Below are positions 1 through 11,399 of a stretch of DNA of 64,000 bases, piece after piece. This stretch comes from Steromphala cineraria. Its lineage: Eukaryota; Mollusca; Gastropoda; Trochida; Trochidae. Made by a program: the position numbers and the translations under genes. Every line of letters starts with the position of its first letter. The first letter of the stretch is position 1. The stretch lies in the NCBI GenBank assembly GCA_916613615.1, contig OU744723.1:27178710-27242709 (forward strand), written 5' to 3'. The notes under the pieces are model-generated. The model did no database searches. It saw nothing but the letters and a program-made list of their open reading frames with translations, and had not been told where the DNA came from.

Positions 1-807
1 ACCTCTGGAAGTCCGCTGGAAGGAGTATCATGGCTGCACAATTCGATTGTTCTAAACGGCTATTTATCTTCTAGATATTTTCTTATTCTTCCTGGCCATC
101 ACAAGAACTCATCTTTGTTAACCGGCGCCGTGTAGGCTACATCGAGAGGGAATTGCAAAGATACCGGTAATATCGTGAAAACATCTAAACGGTTCGTATT
201 TCAGTCGGTAGAGTTGTCATAACTCCGGCAGCTAAATCGACAGAGCAGGGACATTTTTTTGCATGTCAAAAATATCCGATAATCTATGCGAATATACATT
301 TTCGAGGTCCCCATGTTGCAGTTCGCACGACAATCGCGTGTGATCATCTCTTCATTGGGCGAGTTTTCATGCATATTAATTTGAATGACATCATTGTAGT
401 GATTTATAGGTGAAGATAATACGAACACAGCACGATTTCAAACGACGGTACCTCGATAGCCATGCGAAGGGGAAGATTGAGACACGTTCGCAACACGAAA
501 ATGGCACGATCAACAATTTGCTCACTTCCCGCGTGTTCCCGTCGAAGTCAGAAATCTCTTGCAGCGGCCAAAATATGACTTGAGATACGTTTTACGAATG
601 GCCCGATTCTTTACGATCCTTTGCGAATTTGCTCCTTTTCAAATCAATGTTTCCAGTTTTTTTTAAATTTTGCACAATATGAAGCTCCTGTAAAATTGCA
701 TTTTATTATCCAAATACGATAAAATAAGTCATGACATACAAAACGCTTTGTTGCACATCTGTTATAAACCCTAGTTGGTCGCATACCTATTCGTTGAATT
801 TCTAGTT
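1..807. other. Intergenic sequence, no supported gene
   Basis: No open frame here has coding character; the short frames at 201-428 and 644-895 show no recognisable domain. About 770-807 is one half of a host repeat interrupted by the PIF/Harbinger element at 811-3794. A reverse-complement copy of that repeat without the insertion is seen at about 30815-30910. Confidence 0.5.
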
Positions 808-1254
808 TTATGCTACGGTCACACTTACACGATGTCATCCGCGATGTATCACGTGCAACTTCATCTTGATATGCACCTATATGTTCTGGATACACACGCC
901 ATTCACACTGACAACGGACTTGATGTGCACGTGGCTTTTCAGCGAAGATCGTAATGAGCTACGATTGGGTAAAAAGTTTTGAACATGCTCAAAACTTTCG
1001 CGATCATCGGGAAACATCGCGAAATACACGCACTATACACGTGGTGCATAAGTGTTACATCGTACTTTACTCCTGTTTTTCGTAGCATTATCGTGAGCAA
1101 ATTGGTATTACGATGCTCCGGTCCACTGTACGATTAGGAAGTGCTAATTGCGAATGTATTATGTTCACTAAAAGAGTTGATTACGAGCATAAAGCGTCTT
1201 TAACAATACACCATTAAGTGTTTACAACGATATACAGGTGCTTTTTACGAACAA

Positions 1255-2710
1255 TGTATTTTTGGCATATCGAATGCTACCCTCAATGGGGCAAAGTGAG
1301 CAGGGGGGAGCGCCTTGCCCCGAGTGATCTAAAATATATTTTTTCAGAACACATTAGTGTCAGAGCTATCAGTCAATTTTCACAAGCCAGTGTCATCAAG
1401 TAGAAATATTATTTTCACTTTACAACTTTCTTGTATTTTGATATCATAAGAATGAATTTGAAAGTATGAGAAAGAGCATGAATGATGAAATATGAATAAA
1501 AATGTCTGATTCCTTTCAAAATTTTCACATCTTTTTACCTACTTGGAAGGGTGCAGTGCGAAATGTCACCAATTTTCGTTAATATTGTAATAAATGTTTA
1601 ATTTTCATGTTTGTTTTAGACACTTAAACATTTTCAGTCAGAATTTGTCCGACCTATAGCAGAAAAACTATTCATCTATTTGCTTTCCAATTTTGCTATG
1701 CACTCTACTCCACTAGGAAGGGTGTGTTGCTAAATAAGAACCAATTTGGTTTAAATCTTTTATTTGTTGAAATGTTTAGGTTTGAACTTATTGGTATTCA
1801 TTTTCCAATATCAGAATTTGTCTGACTGATTGCGGGAAACTATTTATCCTAATATTCTTTCCAAATCTGCACATTTCGTTTTAACTTATTAAGATATGGT
1901 AACAATGAGAAAAGACTGCACACATTCTGTGCAAGAGACGTCTACATGAGAAGTGAAACATAATTCAGTTGGTCAGGGATGCACTGTCGGGGTAATAGTG
2001 AGCCGTGCTCACCTTTTTGTTTGTTTCCTATTAAATTGACGAAAATAACAGTCAGAAACACATTCATTTTCTTTGCTTTTAAAAATAAGTCTCATATTTA
2101 TTATATACGTTATTTCCTCCCAAAACAATTAACAATATAGGCCACGGGGGCAAGCCCGAAAGTGATTAGATGTTTGCAAAATAAATCTGACTTTGAAATA
2201 AATCAATTTCGTTCCTTCATATATTTACTGTTTTCTGATAGTTAATGAGTTTGATTGTCAAAAATCTCATAATTCAAAGAAATTCCTATGTAACAAACAT
2301 AGTATATTATTTGTTGAGAACTAAGAAAATCTAGGTATATGACATTAAACAAATATTGTGTCCGTCCTTGCATACAGCACTAGATGTTTATCATTTGTTT
2401 AGCCTCTATTTAGATGCCTGAGCTGCATGGCACTATGGAGATACAAATTTGGTATGGTATTGACTTATTACAGTTGTTTGACATATCACATTTCTGTGTC
2501 TTTTCACATGGGGCGCATTGCCCCAACCTTCGCGGCAAAGTGCACCGCCTTTGTCGAAAAACAATTTGTTCAATATATCCTTATTGTAAGTTAAAAAGCA
2601 TTTGCCATACGATGGTATATCTGATAAGCATAAAAGATATGCTGCAAGTTGCATGCTGAACATGTTTAGATGCACAGAAAACACGTCTATATGCAAGGGG
2701 GTGTGGTTTT
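1255..2710. repeat. Internal repeat shared with 49000-49980
   Basis: This stretch inside the Harbinger element shares several blocks with about 49000-49980, for example GAATGCTACC near 1270 and 49017, the GGGGCAAAGTG motif, and the segment around 2414-2560 that matches 49735-49850. The second location is therefore probably a remnant of a related element. The short open frames here are not convincing as genes. Confidence 0.5.
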
Positions 2711-2754
2711 GGCCCGTCTCCCCATGTCTGTTATCACTCAAGTTTGCATGTTAC

Positions 2755-2934
2755 CTGTGGACGACGCTGTGGAACACCTTGTACTTAAAATAGACGGAAC
2801 GAGATCCAGAAAGCGCTCTAATAGCTATATGTTTACTGTCTAGTGCACCAAGACAGTTATGGAAATTCCATCTTTTGGAAAATCCATCAGCAACAGATTT
2901 CCATTCATCCTCAATTGATGGACACTGGAAGAAT
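2755..2934 (-). pseudogene. HARBI1-like transposase, second exon-like block
   Basis: On the minus strand the sequence after an acceptor-like CTTCCAG at 2935 is open for 60 codons. It reads like the middle of a PIF/Harbinger nuclease: an EDEWKSVADGFSKRWNF segment followed by CLGALDSKHIAI and SVYFKYK. The family's conserved LDGKH motif, holding the first catalytic Asp of the DDE nuclease, appears here as LDSKH. A possible donor (CAG|GTAAC) closes the block. I find no clear downstream block carrying the other catalytic residues. Recognition is by motif memory only. Confidence 0.6.
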
Positions 2935-3054
2935 AATCAAAACTAAAAGGGAGATTTTGTTTATAAAATATGAAAGTATCATTTTGTAAGTGCTTATTGA
3001 TTCATTGAAATGACTTTTAAATCAACGCAAAAGCATAAGCCAAACGTGTTACTT

Positions 3055-3357
3055 TCAGAATTCCTCAGAAAACGCTTCGATTATTGTGTTGCAAGTCTCA
3101 GGAATAATGCCAGAAATCGTATTGCTTGCCACCCTGAACTGATATTGGAGAGTTTTGCAGGAGTCTCCGGTTGCCCGATATCGAAGGGTATTAGTGAGAC
3201 GTATTGCTGGATCGATTGCTTGTGTCATAAACGTGTTTTTCAACAGTGTGTCAAATAATTCAGGTTCCATGCACCCGAAGTAAAACCCTCCGAAAGGCAG
3301 CTCTGTCTTACAGAGAAAGCTCTTACTGCAATGTTCTGTAAAACCCCAATATGCCAC
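3055..3357 (-). pseudogene. HARBI1-like transposase, N-terminal block
   Basis: A 100-residue minus-strand frame contains segments typical of the PIF/Harbinger transposase N-terminal region: EPELFDTLL, then IRLTNTLRYRATGDS, LQYQFRVASNTISGIIPETC and IIEAF. In the family this helical region precedes the DDE nuclease, which continues here in the block at 2755-2934. The frame ends in a stop just after EAFSEEF and no good splice donor follows in frame, so the gene is probably decayed. Its position inside matching inverted repeats supports the assignment. Confidence 0.65.
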
Positions 3358-3880
3358 GCCGCAACAGCCAAGATCTTGTCCAGATATTTCATTTTCGTTT
3401 TAGTCGTTTTTGCTTTTTCTTTCTTCGGAAATGCTTGGTGACGACAGTAACAACTGTTAATAGCTTAATTTGAGATTAAACGTCGACATCCATGATGTCG
3501 CACTTTCCCTGCACTGGTATTATGTCGTCTAAAACACGGCTACATCGTATTATCAACGTTTTAGGCACGTAGCAGCTCTTACATCACGCGTTGTGAACAC
3601 GCCCCTTTCTTGACAAACACGCACGCAAGTCTGAATACTAACGTAGGTCTCACTTGATGTGAACGTAATGTGTTAGTGATACACTCGCGCTACATCGTAT
3701 CTTGTTCTTGGAAACAGTATAAAATACCTTTTGCTACGATAATTCCACGTCGTAATAAGCACGTCTATGACATCGTGTAAGTGTGACCTTAGCATCAGAA
3801 TAAAAAAGATCATTCGACGGATCGGTACTGTGATTTTAGTTGTTGATTGGCTTACATAACGTTGTAATGTTCCAAAATAA

Positions 3881-5019
3881 GACAAAGGGGGTGTCTTGAC
3901 GTGTCAGGATGATGCGATGTTTAATATAAATGAGTAAATATATATAAAAATGTATAAAATATTTTGAGTTTTACAGTATACTCTGAATCCTTTACTGGGT
4001 AATATGTCTGTTATCCGTCCACGAAATAAGACCTTATCATGTAAACAACTTACTTCATGATAAGAAATCAATCGTTATGCTTAAAGTGACACAGAGTATC
4101 TTTCTTTAAATTTTATTTGGTTTTGATGAGCTACAAAATATCTAATATGCTGATTGAAGTTCATATCTCATCACTGGACTTGCAAATATATCCAATTATG
4201 CATAATATCTCTAAAATACTTGATTTTATGGACAAATCAAGAAAACATCCCAAATATGTTTGATACTGAAGTTATGCACCCAATTAATCTACCTATAAGT
4301 TACAATACCTAATAAACACTATCGGATCGAATATATTTTCATGTCAGCTTATGACAAGGTTTCAAAATTACATTTGGCGAATTTTTACGCGCCACTCGAG
4401 CAACATTGTCCGGTTTTCGATCAAAATCCCGACTTTGAATGACCGTATTTCCGCTCTAATTTACTGATTTACCTTTAACTTGTTATTTTTAGTTAAAGTT
4501 ATTGGTTCCCGATGTAATAACATCGATCTCAAAATTTGACATATGTGATCATATCAACATACTCGGTGTCTCTTTATGAAACCGTACCCAACTGTATTAA
4601 GTAACTTAGATTTTCCCAGTGTCTCTTGCTCGCCAAGATTCGACCGATCGGTACAAAGTCACTCAAGCGTTATTCGACGGATAAGCACAGTTTTTTAAAA
4701 ATCGACGGATTAGGCTGTCAGCTTCCTTAAGAAGTCCACGTGACATCGGAATGCGGGCTAATTTACAAGCTACTCGACGTTTTGCTCGGCCGAGTACTTG
4801 TGGGCAGCACGAGAAAAGCGTGCTGCACGTGCAAAGTCGTGTACACCGACATAGTGGGCGAGTGAATCAGAGCCAACGTGACATTTCATCTGCCTGAATT
4901 TGACACTAAGGTCATAATTAGCAGCCCCGTCTAAGGACGGTGCTGATATCAGTTTTTGTGAAGTTTCCATCGCCGCTGCCTCACCCGTATTACATGTTAA
5001 AACGTTTTTCCACTAAGCT
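3881..5019. other. Intergenic, no supported gene
   Basis: The stretch is mostly AT-rich with no repeat structure I can define. A minus-strand frame at 4770-4970 lies in a slightly GC-richer patch and has 66 codons, but shows no recognisable motif. It could be an exon of an unknown gene or chance. Confidence 0.35.
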
Positions 5020-5465
5020 TTCCAGAACTCTTATTCAAAACTTACTACTCATACCTCGGGGACAACATTTTGACACGTTCACTATCAAGGTCCAAGGTCA
5101 AGGTCACGAGCTAGGTAATCACTCTAAGTATTCCTTGTAAACGCGATAACTTTTGTGCTATGAAGCTCTAACTTGGTATATATCATCCTTGGAAGAGTTA
5201 AAAAAAATTGGAAAGCTTTCGGCTACAACCCGTCAAAGGTCAAGGTCACAGCAAGGTCATGACTTCAGCATGATTTGCGAAAATGCTTAATTTTAACTAT
5301 GACCACTTTTAATGAAAATGTGATTGCCATACTCAATAAAAAATGTTCAATGATTGTGTGACCTTGAAGGTCAAAGGTCAAGGTCATGAGATATGAGTTA
5401 TTGCAATATGCACTAAACTTGGGTATAACTTTATCTCATTAAGCTTTTCAGAACTCATGAACATG
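5020..5465. repeat. AGGTCA-rich dispersed repeat, copy A
   Basis: The sequence is closely similar to 9530-10180 on the other side of the LINE (shared blocks such as GGTCACGAGCTAGGTAATCA). It contains many AGGTCA hexamers, often as TCAAGGTCA or AAAGGTCA. The LINE at 5470-9510 lies between the two copies. Confidence 0.7.
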
Positions 5466-5470
5466 TCTAA

Positions 5471-5504
5471 ATAAGATAAGATAAGATAAGATAAGATAAG
5501 ATAA
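5471..5504. repeat. (ATAAG)n microsatellite, LINE 3' tail
   Basis: Six to seven copies of ATAAG sit exactly at the 3' end of the minus-strand LINE, just beyond its AATAAA-containing 3' UTR, as expected of a LINE tail. Confidence 0.85.
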
Positions 5505-5677
5505 TGTCTTTATTGTCCCAAGGGAAATTTGTTTTACATCATATATACAGTTCTCCAGTTACAAAGCAAACTAAATGTACATGATAATATTATTATGCAT
5601 AAGATTTGTCTATATAAACATGAACACATCCGATTTAGTCACACTCACATTCACTTGACTAAAACATATATATAACA

Positions 5678-6646
5678 TTAATCAATAAACTGCTCATTGT
5701 AGGAACGGACACTGTTTGGAATAAAAGAGTAGCGAAACCTGTTTGTTCTCCCATTCGGCATGCGCAGTTTGCGTCCTGAAGGTAGCCAAGAATATTCCGA
5801 AAAAAGAATATGTGATTGGTCACTTAAAATTTTATTTGTTTTCTTGGAAATTTGCTGCTCATAAAAATCGCCGATACTTTCAATTGGAAGTCCAATAATT
5901 TTTGAAGCTGTTTTAACAATTTTTGAAAGTTTGTTTTTATTCTGAACAGACAGATTTCCGTACCAGCTCAAGAAATTAAAGGTCAAGATACTTTGAATAA
6001 ATGTTCTGTAAAATAACCTCAATATAGTTTGATCTATTTTAAAATGTCTCAATCTCCACAAAAAATGCAAGCGTTGCTGTCCTTTCTTATAAATTTTTTC
6101 AGTATTTTCGTTCCAAGAAAGTTTTGAATCCAAGACAGTACCCAAATATTTGTATTCTGTTACTCTTTCTATTTCACCATCATCTATAGTCACAGCATTT
6201 AATGTAGACTTCTTTTTCCTAAAATCTATGACCATTTCTTTGGTTTTCTGCACATTCAAAAACAAAAAGTTTGATTTACACCAATCTACAAATTTTGAAA
6301 TTTCAGTTCTGTAACACAGTTCAGATTCTCTAATCAGGCCCACCAATGCTGCATCATCGGCAAATTTGATTGTCATACAAGTTTTTGCATTGGATACGCA
6401 ATCATTGGTATACAATATAAACAAAATCGGTGAAATAACGCAACCTTGTGGAGCGCCAGTGGATGTACTTACAGTTGAAGACTGCACTTGGTTAACCCTA
6501 ACAAATTGTTGTCTATTAACTAGAAATGAGTTGATCCATCTAATGATATTAGAATTTACATTCATTTTACAAAGTTTGTCAGTAAGTAGATGAGGCTGAA
6601 TAGTATTGAAAGCAGATGAAAAATCAACAAACATAATTCTTACAGA
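5678..6646 (-). pseudogene. LINE reverse transcriptase, C-terminal part
   Basis: The frame (318 residues from its first Met at 6634) carries reverse transcriptase core motifs: FVDFSSAFNTI (motif A with catalytic Asp), NTGAPQGC-like STGAPQGCVISP (motif B) and IKFADDAALVG (motif C with the catalytic Asp pair). The thumb and C-terminal region follow to a stop at 5678. It is the continuation of the frame at 7422-9507: the residues Val-Arg-Ile just before the first Met join to ...SYGTYV on the other side of the inserted LTR. In the intact element this enzyme would nick DNA and copy its own RNA into the target. Confidence 0.85.
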
Positions 6647-6785
6647 TGTCGCCGACAGCCTTCTATTTCCCTTTTATTTCATTAGAAGGCTGCTTCTCCG
6701 CTGTCTTTATGTAGAGAGTTGTACCTGCTACCCGTATTTGGCTACACGCCAGATCACGTGCATTTCATGCCTGTGACGTGTGACA

Positions 6786-6855
6786 CTTTCATGTCACCCA
6801 CCGACCATGTCGGATGTGTACAACATCTTTCTCATGTTGTTCTATATTTCACAGG
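6786..6855 (+). repeat. 70-bp direct repeat within LTR, copy 1
   Basis: Nearly identical to 7269-7338 (start CTTTCATGTCACCCACCGAC). The two copies are 483 bp apart and end at the same CACAGG. One visible difference is CTCATG versus CTAATG. Confidence 0.85.
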
Positions 6856-7268
6856 TAAGCACAACCTCTACATATCTTTCATGTCTTTGCTAGTATATAT
6901 ATATTATTATCATAATCATAATAATAACCTTAAGTTAGTAATTAATCGCGATCGCGTATGTAAACTTATTCTCGCGTGAAGCACATTCTAACTTGCGCAC
7001 TAGCATAGCACGTATGACAGTGTATGAATGATCATGTTTTATAGGTAAAGTATATATTAAATCATCAATTTTATATATTTCTGACTGATCGCTAATGCGT
7101 GACGTCACATCAATTGTAAATATACCGGACGTAGCGCTTATTCGTGACGTCATATGTATTTTATCAATTATACACTTATAGAATAACTATCATGTACAAT
7201 ACTTATATATCTATAATTGTATTCTTTATTGCCAATATATGTATTTCTAGTATAACATATATGTGAGA

Positions 7269-7338
7269 CTTTCATGTCACCCACCGACCATGTCGGATGT
7301 GTACAACATCTTTCTAATGTTGTTCTATATTTCACAGG
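7269..7338 (+). repeat. 70-bp direct repeat within LTR, copy 2
   Basis: Second copy of the 6786-6855 segment, placed directly before the AATAAA at 7341. The repeated block may therefore lie around the LTR polyadenylation region. Confidence 0.85.
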
Positions 7339-7421
7339 CAATAAACTGGTTTCAATTTTCGACGACGTTCCCCGTCTTTTACTTCATTGTCCAAGGACAC
7401 CTATGACCTGAACCCGTGACA

Positions 7422-9507
7422 CATATGTACCATAGCTTTCTAAATGCTGATAGATATTGTGTAGCAGAGTTATTGTTGCATCTTCTACACCACGCCTTGC
7501 CCTGTATGCAAATTGTAAAGGATCAATAATATGGCTGACTTCACAAAGCAATAAGTTCTTCATGATGCGTTCCAAACATTTCATTGCAACAGAGGTAAGA
7601 GCCACTGGTCTAAAATCTTTATTAACGGTTGGATTTTTCCTTTTGGGCACTGGGATAATTTTAGAGGTTTTCCAAAGAGTGGGAACTTCATGAGAATTTA
7701 TCGAAATTTGAAATAGCTTTTGGAAGATAACAGCCAGCTGCATTCTACACTCCTTAAGAACAATTCCAAACAAGTTATCAGGCCCACAAGATTTGTGCGG
7801 GTTAATATGAGCAAATGAACTAACTACATCTTCTGTCGTAATTGTTACCATTTCGCCAAGTGGAAGCGATTCCATTACACTTTCCCTTTCATCCCAAAAA
7901 TTTCCACTGTCAAATCTGGAGTAGAAAGAGTTTAATTCATTTGCAAAGGATAGATCATCCATGGATTGTAACTGCTGTGGCCTACTGTGTGAGCCAATAA
8001 TAGTTTTAATACCACTCCATGCGTTACGTAAATTGTTAACCGAGAATTGTCTTTCAATTTTCGTTTTATATTCATCTTTACATTTCCTTGTTAAACATAC
8101 AATATCTTTCTGAATTTGTTTTACTTTTACTTTGTCGCCTGCACAAAAAGCCCTTTTCTTTTTATTTAAAACTGATTTGAACTCTTTGGTTACCCACGGC
8201 TTGTTATTAGGAAATATTTTAATGCATCTAACAGGTACAATGCTTTCTACGCAGAAATTAATGTAATCAGTGACAATGTTTGTGAATTCATTCAAATCCT
8301 TACAAGCATGATCAAACAAATCCCAGTCTGTGCATTCAAAACAACCTTTCAATTTCTCTAAACAATCATTTGTCCATGACTTGACATATTTTACAACTGG
8401 TTTCTCTGATTTTAGTTTTTGACGATAAGAAGGTACCAAATAAACAGTATTGTGATCAGAGGTACCCAACGGAGCCTTTGCGTAGGATTTATAGGCATTT
8501 TTCACATTTCCATAACACAAATCAATAGTTTTCCCAGATCTTGTCAAACACTTAACATACTGATGATAAGATGGTAATACATGTTTTAAATTGCATGAAT
8601 TAATATCACCGAGTATGAATTTTGGTGCCCCTGGGGAAAAACCATTAAGTTTGTCCATGTTCATATGAATAATGTCTGCAGCTCGCTTCACATTAGCGTC
8701 CGGTGGAATATACACAGTGGTGACGAATATCTGTCCGAATTCCCTTGGGAGATAAAAAGGCCTGAGAGAAATTGATATGAGTTCTATGTCCTTATTACAA
8801 ACCGTTTCTCTAATGACATGTTGCTTACACCAACGTTCGTTCACATATACACATAAACCGCCGCCAACACTTTTTCCTGTTTAAACTGCATCTCTGTCGA
8901 GTCGTATCGGCGATCCAAAACCACTCAGCTCCAAACTCGCGTTGTCCACACTTTCATTTAGCCAGGTCTCTGTAAAGCACAAGAGGCAACTTTCACGGAA
9001 TTCATATAGATTCTTGACACAGGCTTCTACTTCAGTGAGCTGTCGTCTCAAGGATCTTACGTTAGACAGCATGATTGATGGGAGGGGCGGCCGATGCTTC
9101 CGGGTCCTCAACTTCTGTCGTAGTCCACCTCTCTTTCCCCGCTTCCGCTTGCCATTTCCCTTGTTCTTACTGTATTCATTGTTCCCACACAGGCATTCCG
9201 GGGGCAGGTCAATTTCCAAGTCACTCACTTCTTTAAATCCCTGGAATTGAAGGAGCAGATCTCGGTCGTACCGAATCGCGTCGTTACGGCTGTAACGGCC
9301 ATGTTGGTTTCCAATGACGCCATCGGTCGCTACGGAAGTGATAAGTTGAAAAAACCAGGTCACTGCCAAGGCGGCGCAAAACCAATTGCGCTTGTTCGTC
9401 TTCTCCATGCTGTATGATTCAAAACATATAACTTTGTGGTATGAATACCCACTAAATACTAAAATAGCAAACTTTTTCTGGAGAGCTGTAACGATATGTG
9501 TCGCCAC
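7422..9507 (-). pseudogene. LINE endonuclease/reverse transcriptase, N-terminal part
   Basis: One minus-strand frame runs from 9507 to the LTR insertion and is interrupted by a single in-frame TAA at 8881-8883. The N-terminal part is basic (KRKRGKRGG near residue 125). The APE-type endonuclease follows: SNVRSLRRQLTEV, CFTETWLN, then after the stop GGGLCVYVN, VTTVYIPPDAN, ILGDINSCNL and a C-terminal GTSDHNTVYL that holds the catalytic SDH. The reverse transcriptase begins near CGPDNLFGIVLKEC and continues through DFRPVALTSVAMKCLERIM to SYGTYV at the insertion. A plausible start Met (MEKTNK) lies near 9407. Codon register is the same on both sides of the TAA, so it is a point nonsense change. 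Confidence 0.8.
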
Positions 9508-9529
9508 TGAGCAGCGCCACCGATGTGAT

Positions 9530-10180
9530 CACTCCTTGGGAATCATTATGACATGTTCACTTTCAAGGTCAAAGGTCAAGGTCACGAGCTAGGTAATCAC
9601 TCTAAGAATTCCTTGTAAAGTTTTTGTGCTATGAAGCTCCAACTTGGTATATATCATCTTTGGAAAAATAAAAAAAATTTAAAAGGTTTTGCGACATTCC
9701 GTCAAAGGTCAAGGTCACAGCAAGGTCATGACTTAAGCATGATTTAGCGAAAATGCTTAATTTAAACTATGACCACTTTTAATCAAAATGTGATTGTCAT
9801 ACTCAATAAAACAATGATTGTGTGACCTTGAAGGTCAAAGGTCAAGGTCATGAGATATAAATTATTCATTGTTAACACGATAACTTGAAAAGTTTGTGTG
9901 CTATGAAGCTTAGATTTTGTATATATTATCTCTTGAGAAGTAAACATTTTTTAAAGTTTTGGGTACGGACTGTCGAAGGTCAAGGTCATGGCAAGGTCAA
10001 CATATATGGAGAAAATGGATTAAGTTAACTTTTAACACTGTATTTTATTACATTAATGTTATACTCAATGAAATGTGTTCATTGATTGTGTGACCTTGAG
10101 TTTCAAAGGTCAAGGTCACTAGAAAATGCCCAATTTGGTGAGGCCTGTAAAAAACGGAACAGGGTGATGCCCAAGTTTCG
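9530..10180. repeat. AGGTCA-rich dispersed repeat, copy B
   Basis: Homologous to 5020-5465 over its first part and extending further with additional AGGTCA clusters at about 9700, 9830, 9980 and 10110. Many hexamers lie in TCAAGGTCA or AAAGGTCA context. Confidence 0.7.
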
Positions 10181-10553
10181 GGGCTGCTCTGTTTTTGCGG
10201 TGTCCCGCAAACACTAATCTAGTTTTGGATAAAGAAGCATGTAAATCCTGGTTCACTTGATATGTATTCTTTCTTAAATTGATAGATAACATCAAAACAG
10301 TTCTGTAATATTTCCGTTTGAGTATTTCTGTTTGAAACTGATGCTACACAACAAGTCTTTTAACCGGGCTAACCCTGACCGAGTTACAAATGTTCCCATA
10401 CGCACTGACATGATTGGTTTTGAAAATTCTAATAATCGAAATTTTGGCTTACTGAAACTATGGATAGTATTAAAAGAATTTTTTTTAAATGAAATGTGAG
10501 ATGAATTTATAAGGAACACGATGTTTCATAGAGGATTTTCTTTTCTATTTCAG
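10181..10553. other. Sequence upstream of the Ly6/Ig exons
   Basis: No signal-peptide exon could be identified here. The gene beginning with the exon at 10554 needs an upstream start exon, which could be in this stretch or beyond the 5-10 kb transposon block. Confidence 0.4.
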
Positions 10554-10622
10554 AAATGCTACGCGAGAAAGTATCTTGTTGGCAATGAGGAAAGATTTGA
10601 TCTTGGTTGCAGATTTAAGACA
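10554..10622 (+). CDS. Ly6/three-finger domain, first half exon
   Basis: This is an inferred coding exon. An acceptor (TTCTATTTCAG) precedes 10554 and a donor (ACA|GTGAGT) follows 10622; both ends are phase 0. The 23 codons read KCYARKYL... and FDLGCRFKT, giving Cys spacing like the N-terminal half of a Ly6/uPAR (three-finger) domain. It joins in frame to the exon at 11138, which carries the diagnostic CC-x4-CN end. The first exon, with start codon and signal peptide, is not found. It is too short to show in a usual frame search, so the call depends on splice signals, phase and cysteine pattern together. Confidence 0.55.
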
Positions 10623-10807
10623 GTGAGTGACATTCCTACTCTTGTTATGATGACATTACAAGCGTATGAGTCAAAAAGCAAGGAAATATCTTGTTTAATA
10701 CAAAAGTTAAATGCATTTATCAAATCAAAGATGCCGATGAACATATATTTATGTTTTGAATTAATAATGATAATCTGGCATACCAAAACTCGTTGAAAAA
10801 ATAGGTA

Positions 10808-10987
10808 AACTATCGAACCAATCTAAGTAAACCTAGCCTCATATTACCCGTTTCAGTTCGAGTCTAGAAAGGTCTAGTAGAGGGTATAGAATTGACCAAT
10901 CAGAACTCATCTAACCAAGCCACAATAGTTTCCCTTCGCAAGTATAACGTTAGTTTATGACTAGGTTTACTTAGACTGCTATCGAAC
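10808..10987. repeat. Short foldback (MITE-like) element in an intron
   Basis: Left arm near 10811-10838 (CTAAGTAAACCTAG core) and right arm near 10955-10986 (CTAGGTTTACTTAG) are inverted copies enclosing about 115 bp. It lies in the intron between the two Ly6 half exons. Confidence 0.5.
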
Positions 10988-11137
10988 CAGCATCACAACG
11001 GTCGACCTTTGCATTACGTTACACAATGAGGGAAACAGAATGGTTTTATGTAAGAATTTTTTATTTCATTTTGACAACTTACCTAACGGTACACAACACC
11101 GGTCCCCTGCAGTATCTGCACACTATCTGTGTTGTAG

Positions 11138-11240
11138 TTGTGTTCCACCTTCATCACGAAGCGACAGGCAGACACGGACCTCTGGGAATATTGCTGCCAG
11201 GGGGACTTTTGCAACAGGAATGATGAAGGACCGCTGATAA
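11138..11240 (+). CDS. Ly6/three-finger domain, second half exon
   Basis: An inferred exon between acceptor CTGTGTTGTAG and donor ATAA|GTAAGC. It enters in phase 0, matching the end of the 10554-10622 exon, and leaves in phase 1, matching the Ig exon at 11831. It encodes LCSTFITKR... then YCCQGDFCNRND. The CC-x4-CN ending is the hallmark of Ly6/uPAR and activin-receptor-type three-finger folds. Combined with the upstream exon the cysteine order is C, GC, C, CC, CN, somewhat fewer than the usual ten. The other two frames through this stretch look like chance frames. Confidence 0.6.
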
Positions 11241-11399
11241 GTAAGCAATAGCTGTAACTACCACAACGGCTTAGACCGCAACAACGTGTGTCAATCATTT
11301 ACTTATTGATGGACTCTTTGCCTTCTACGTTCACCCAGGTCATCCATTAACAGAGATAATTTTCAAATCTTCTTGGATGACCACAAACACTTCAGTCGA

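Larger units (their letters stand above)
811..3794 (-). mobile_element. PIF/Harbinger DNA transposon, decayed
   Basis: The ends are inverted repeats of about 29 bp: TGCTACGGTCACACTTACAC at 811 and its near-perfect inverse ending at 3794. The flanks are TTA (808-810) and TCA (3795-3797), which fits the 3-bp TWA-type target duplication known for PIF/Harbinger. Two blocks on the minus strand (3055-3357 and 2755-2934) resemble the HARBI1-type transposase. ACATCGTA-like motifs recur near both ends. A reverse-complement copy of the flanking host repeat at 30815-30910 runs through the insertion point without the element, acting as a paralogous empty site. The transposase is broken, so the copy should be inactive. 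Confidence 0.7.
6648..7421 (+). mobile_element. Solo LTR inserted in the LINE
   Basis: About 775 bp interrupts the reverse transcriptase frame. The ends read TGTCGCC...CGTGACA, the TG...CA form usual for LTRs. The flanks CAGAT (6643-6647) and CATAT (7422-7426) look like a 5-bp target duplication with one mismatch; removing the insert and one copy restores the LINE frame. An AATAAA at 7341 on the plus strand gives the orientation. No internal coding region is present, so it is best read as a solo LTR left by recombination. It contains a 70-bp direct duplication (6786-6855 and 7269-7338). Confidence 0.65.
5471..9510 (-). mobile_element. CR1/Rex1-like non-LTR retrotransposon (LINE), interrupted
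   Basis: This is a near full-length LINE read on the minus strand. It has an APE-type endonuclease and reverse transcriptase frame starting near 9507, a stop at 5678, a short 3' UTR with AATAAA, and a pentanucleotide (ATAAG)n tail on the plus strand at 5471-5504. Simple-repeat tails are typical of the CR1/L2/Rex1 group. The frame is broken by an in-frame TAA at 8881-8883 and by a solo LTR insertion at 6648-7421. No clear target duplication could be read. The clade call rests on the APE endonuclease, the GAPQGCVISPILF and FADDAALVG motifs, and the tail. Confidence 0.8.

Noticed and set aside
11026..11237. Two overlapping plus-strand frames beginning at 11026 and 11040
   Set aside because: A third frame bounded by splice sites gives the Ly6-type CC-x4-CN ending and matching phases, which is better supported.
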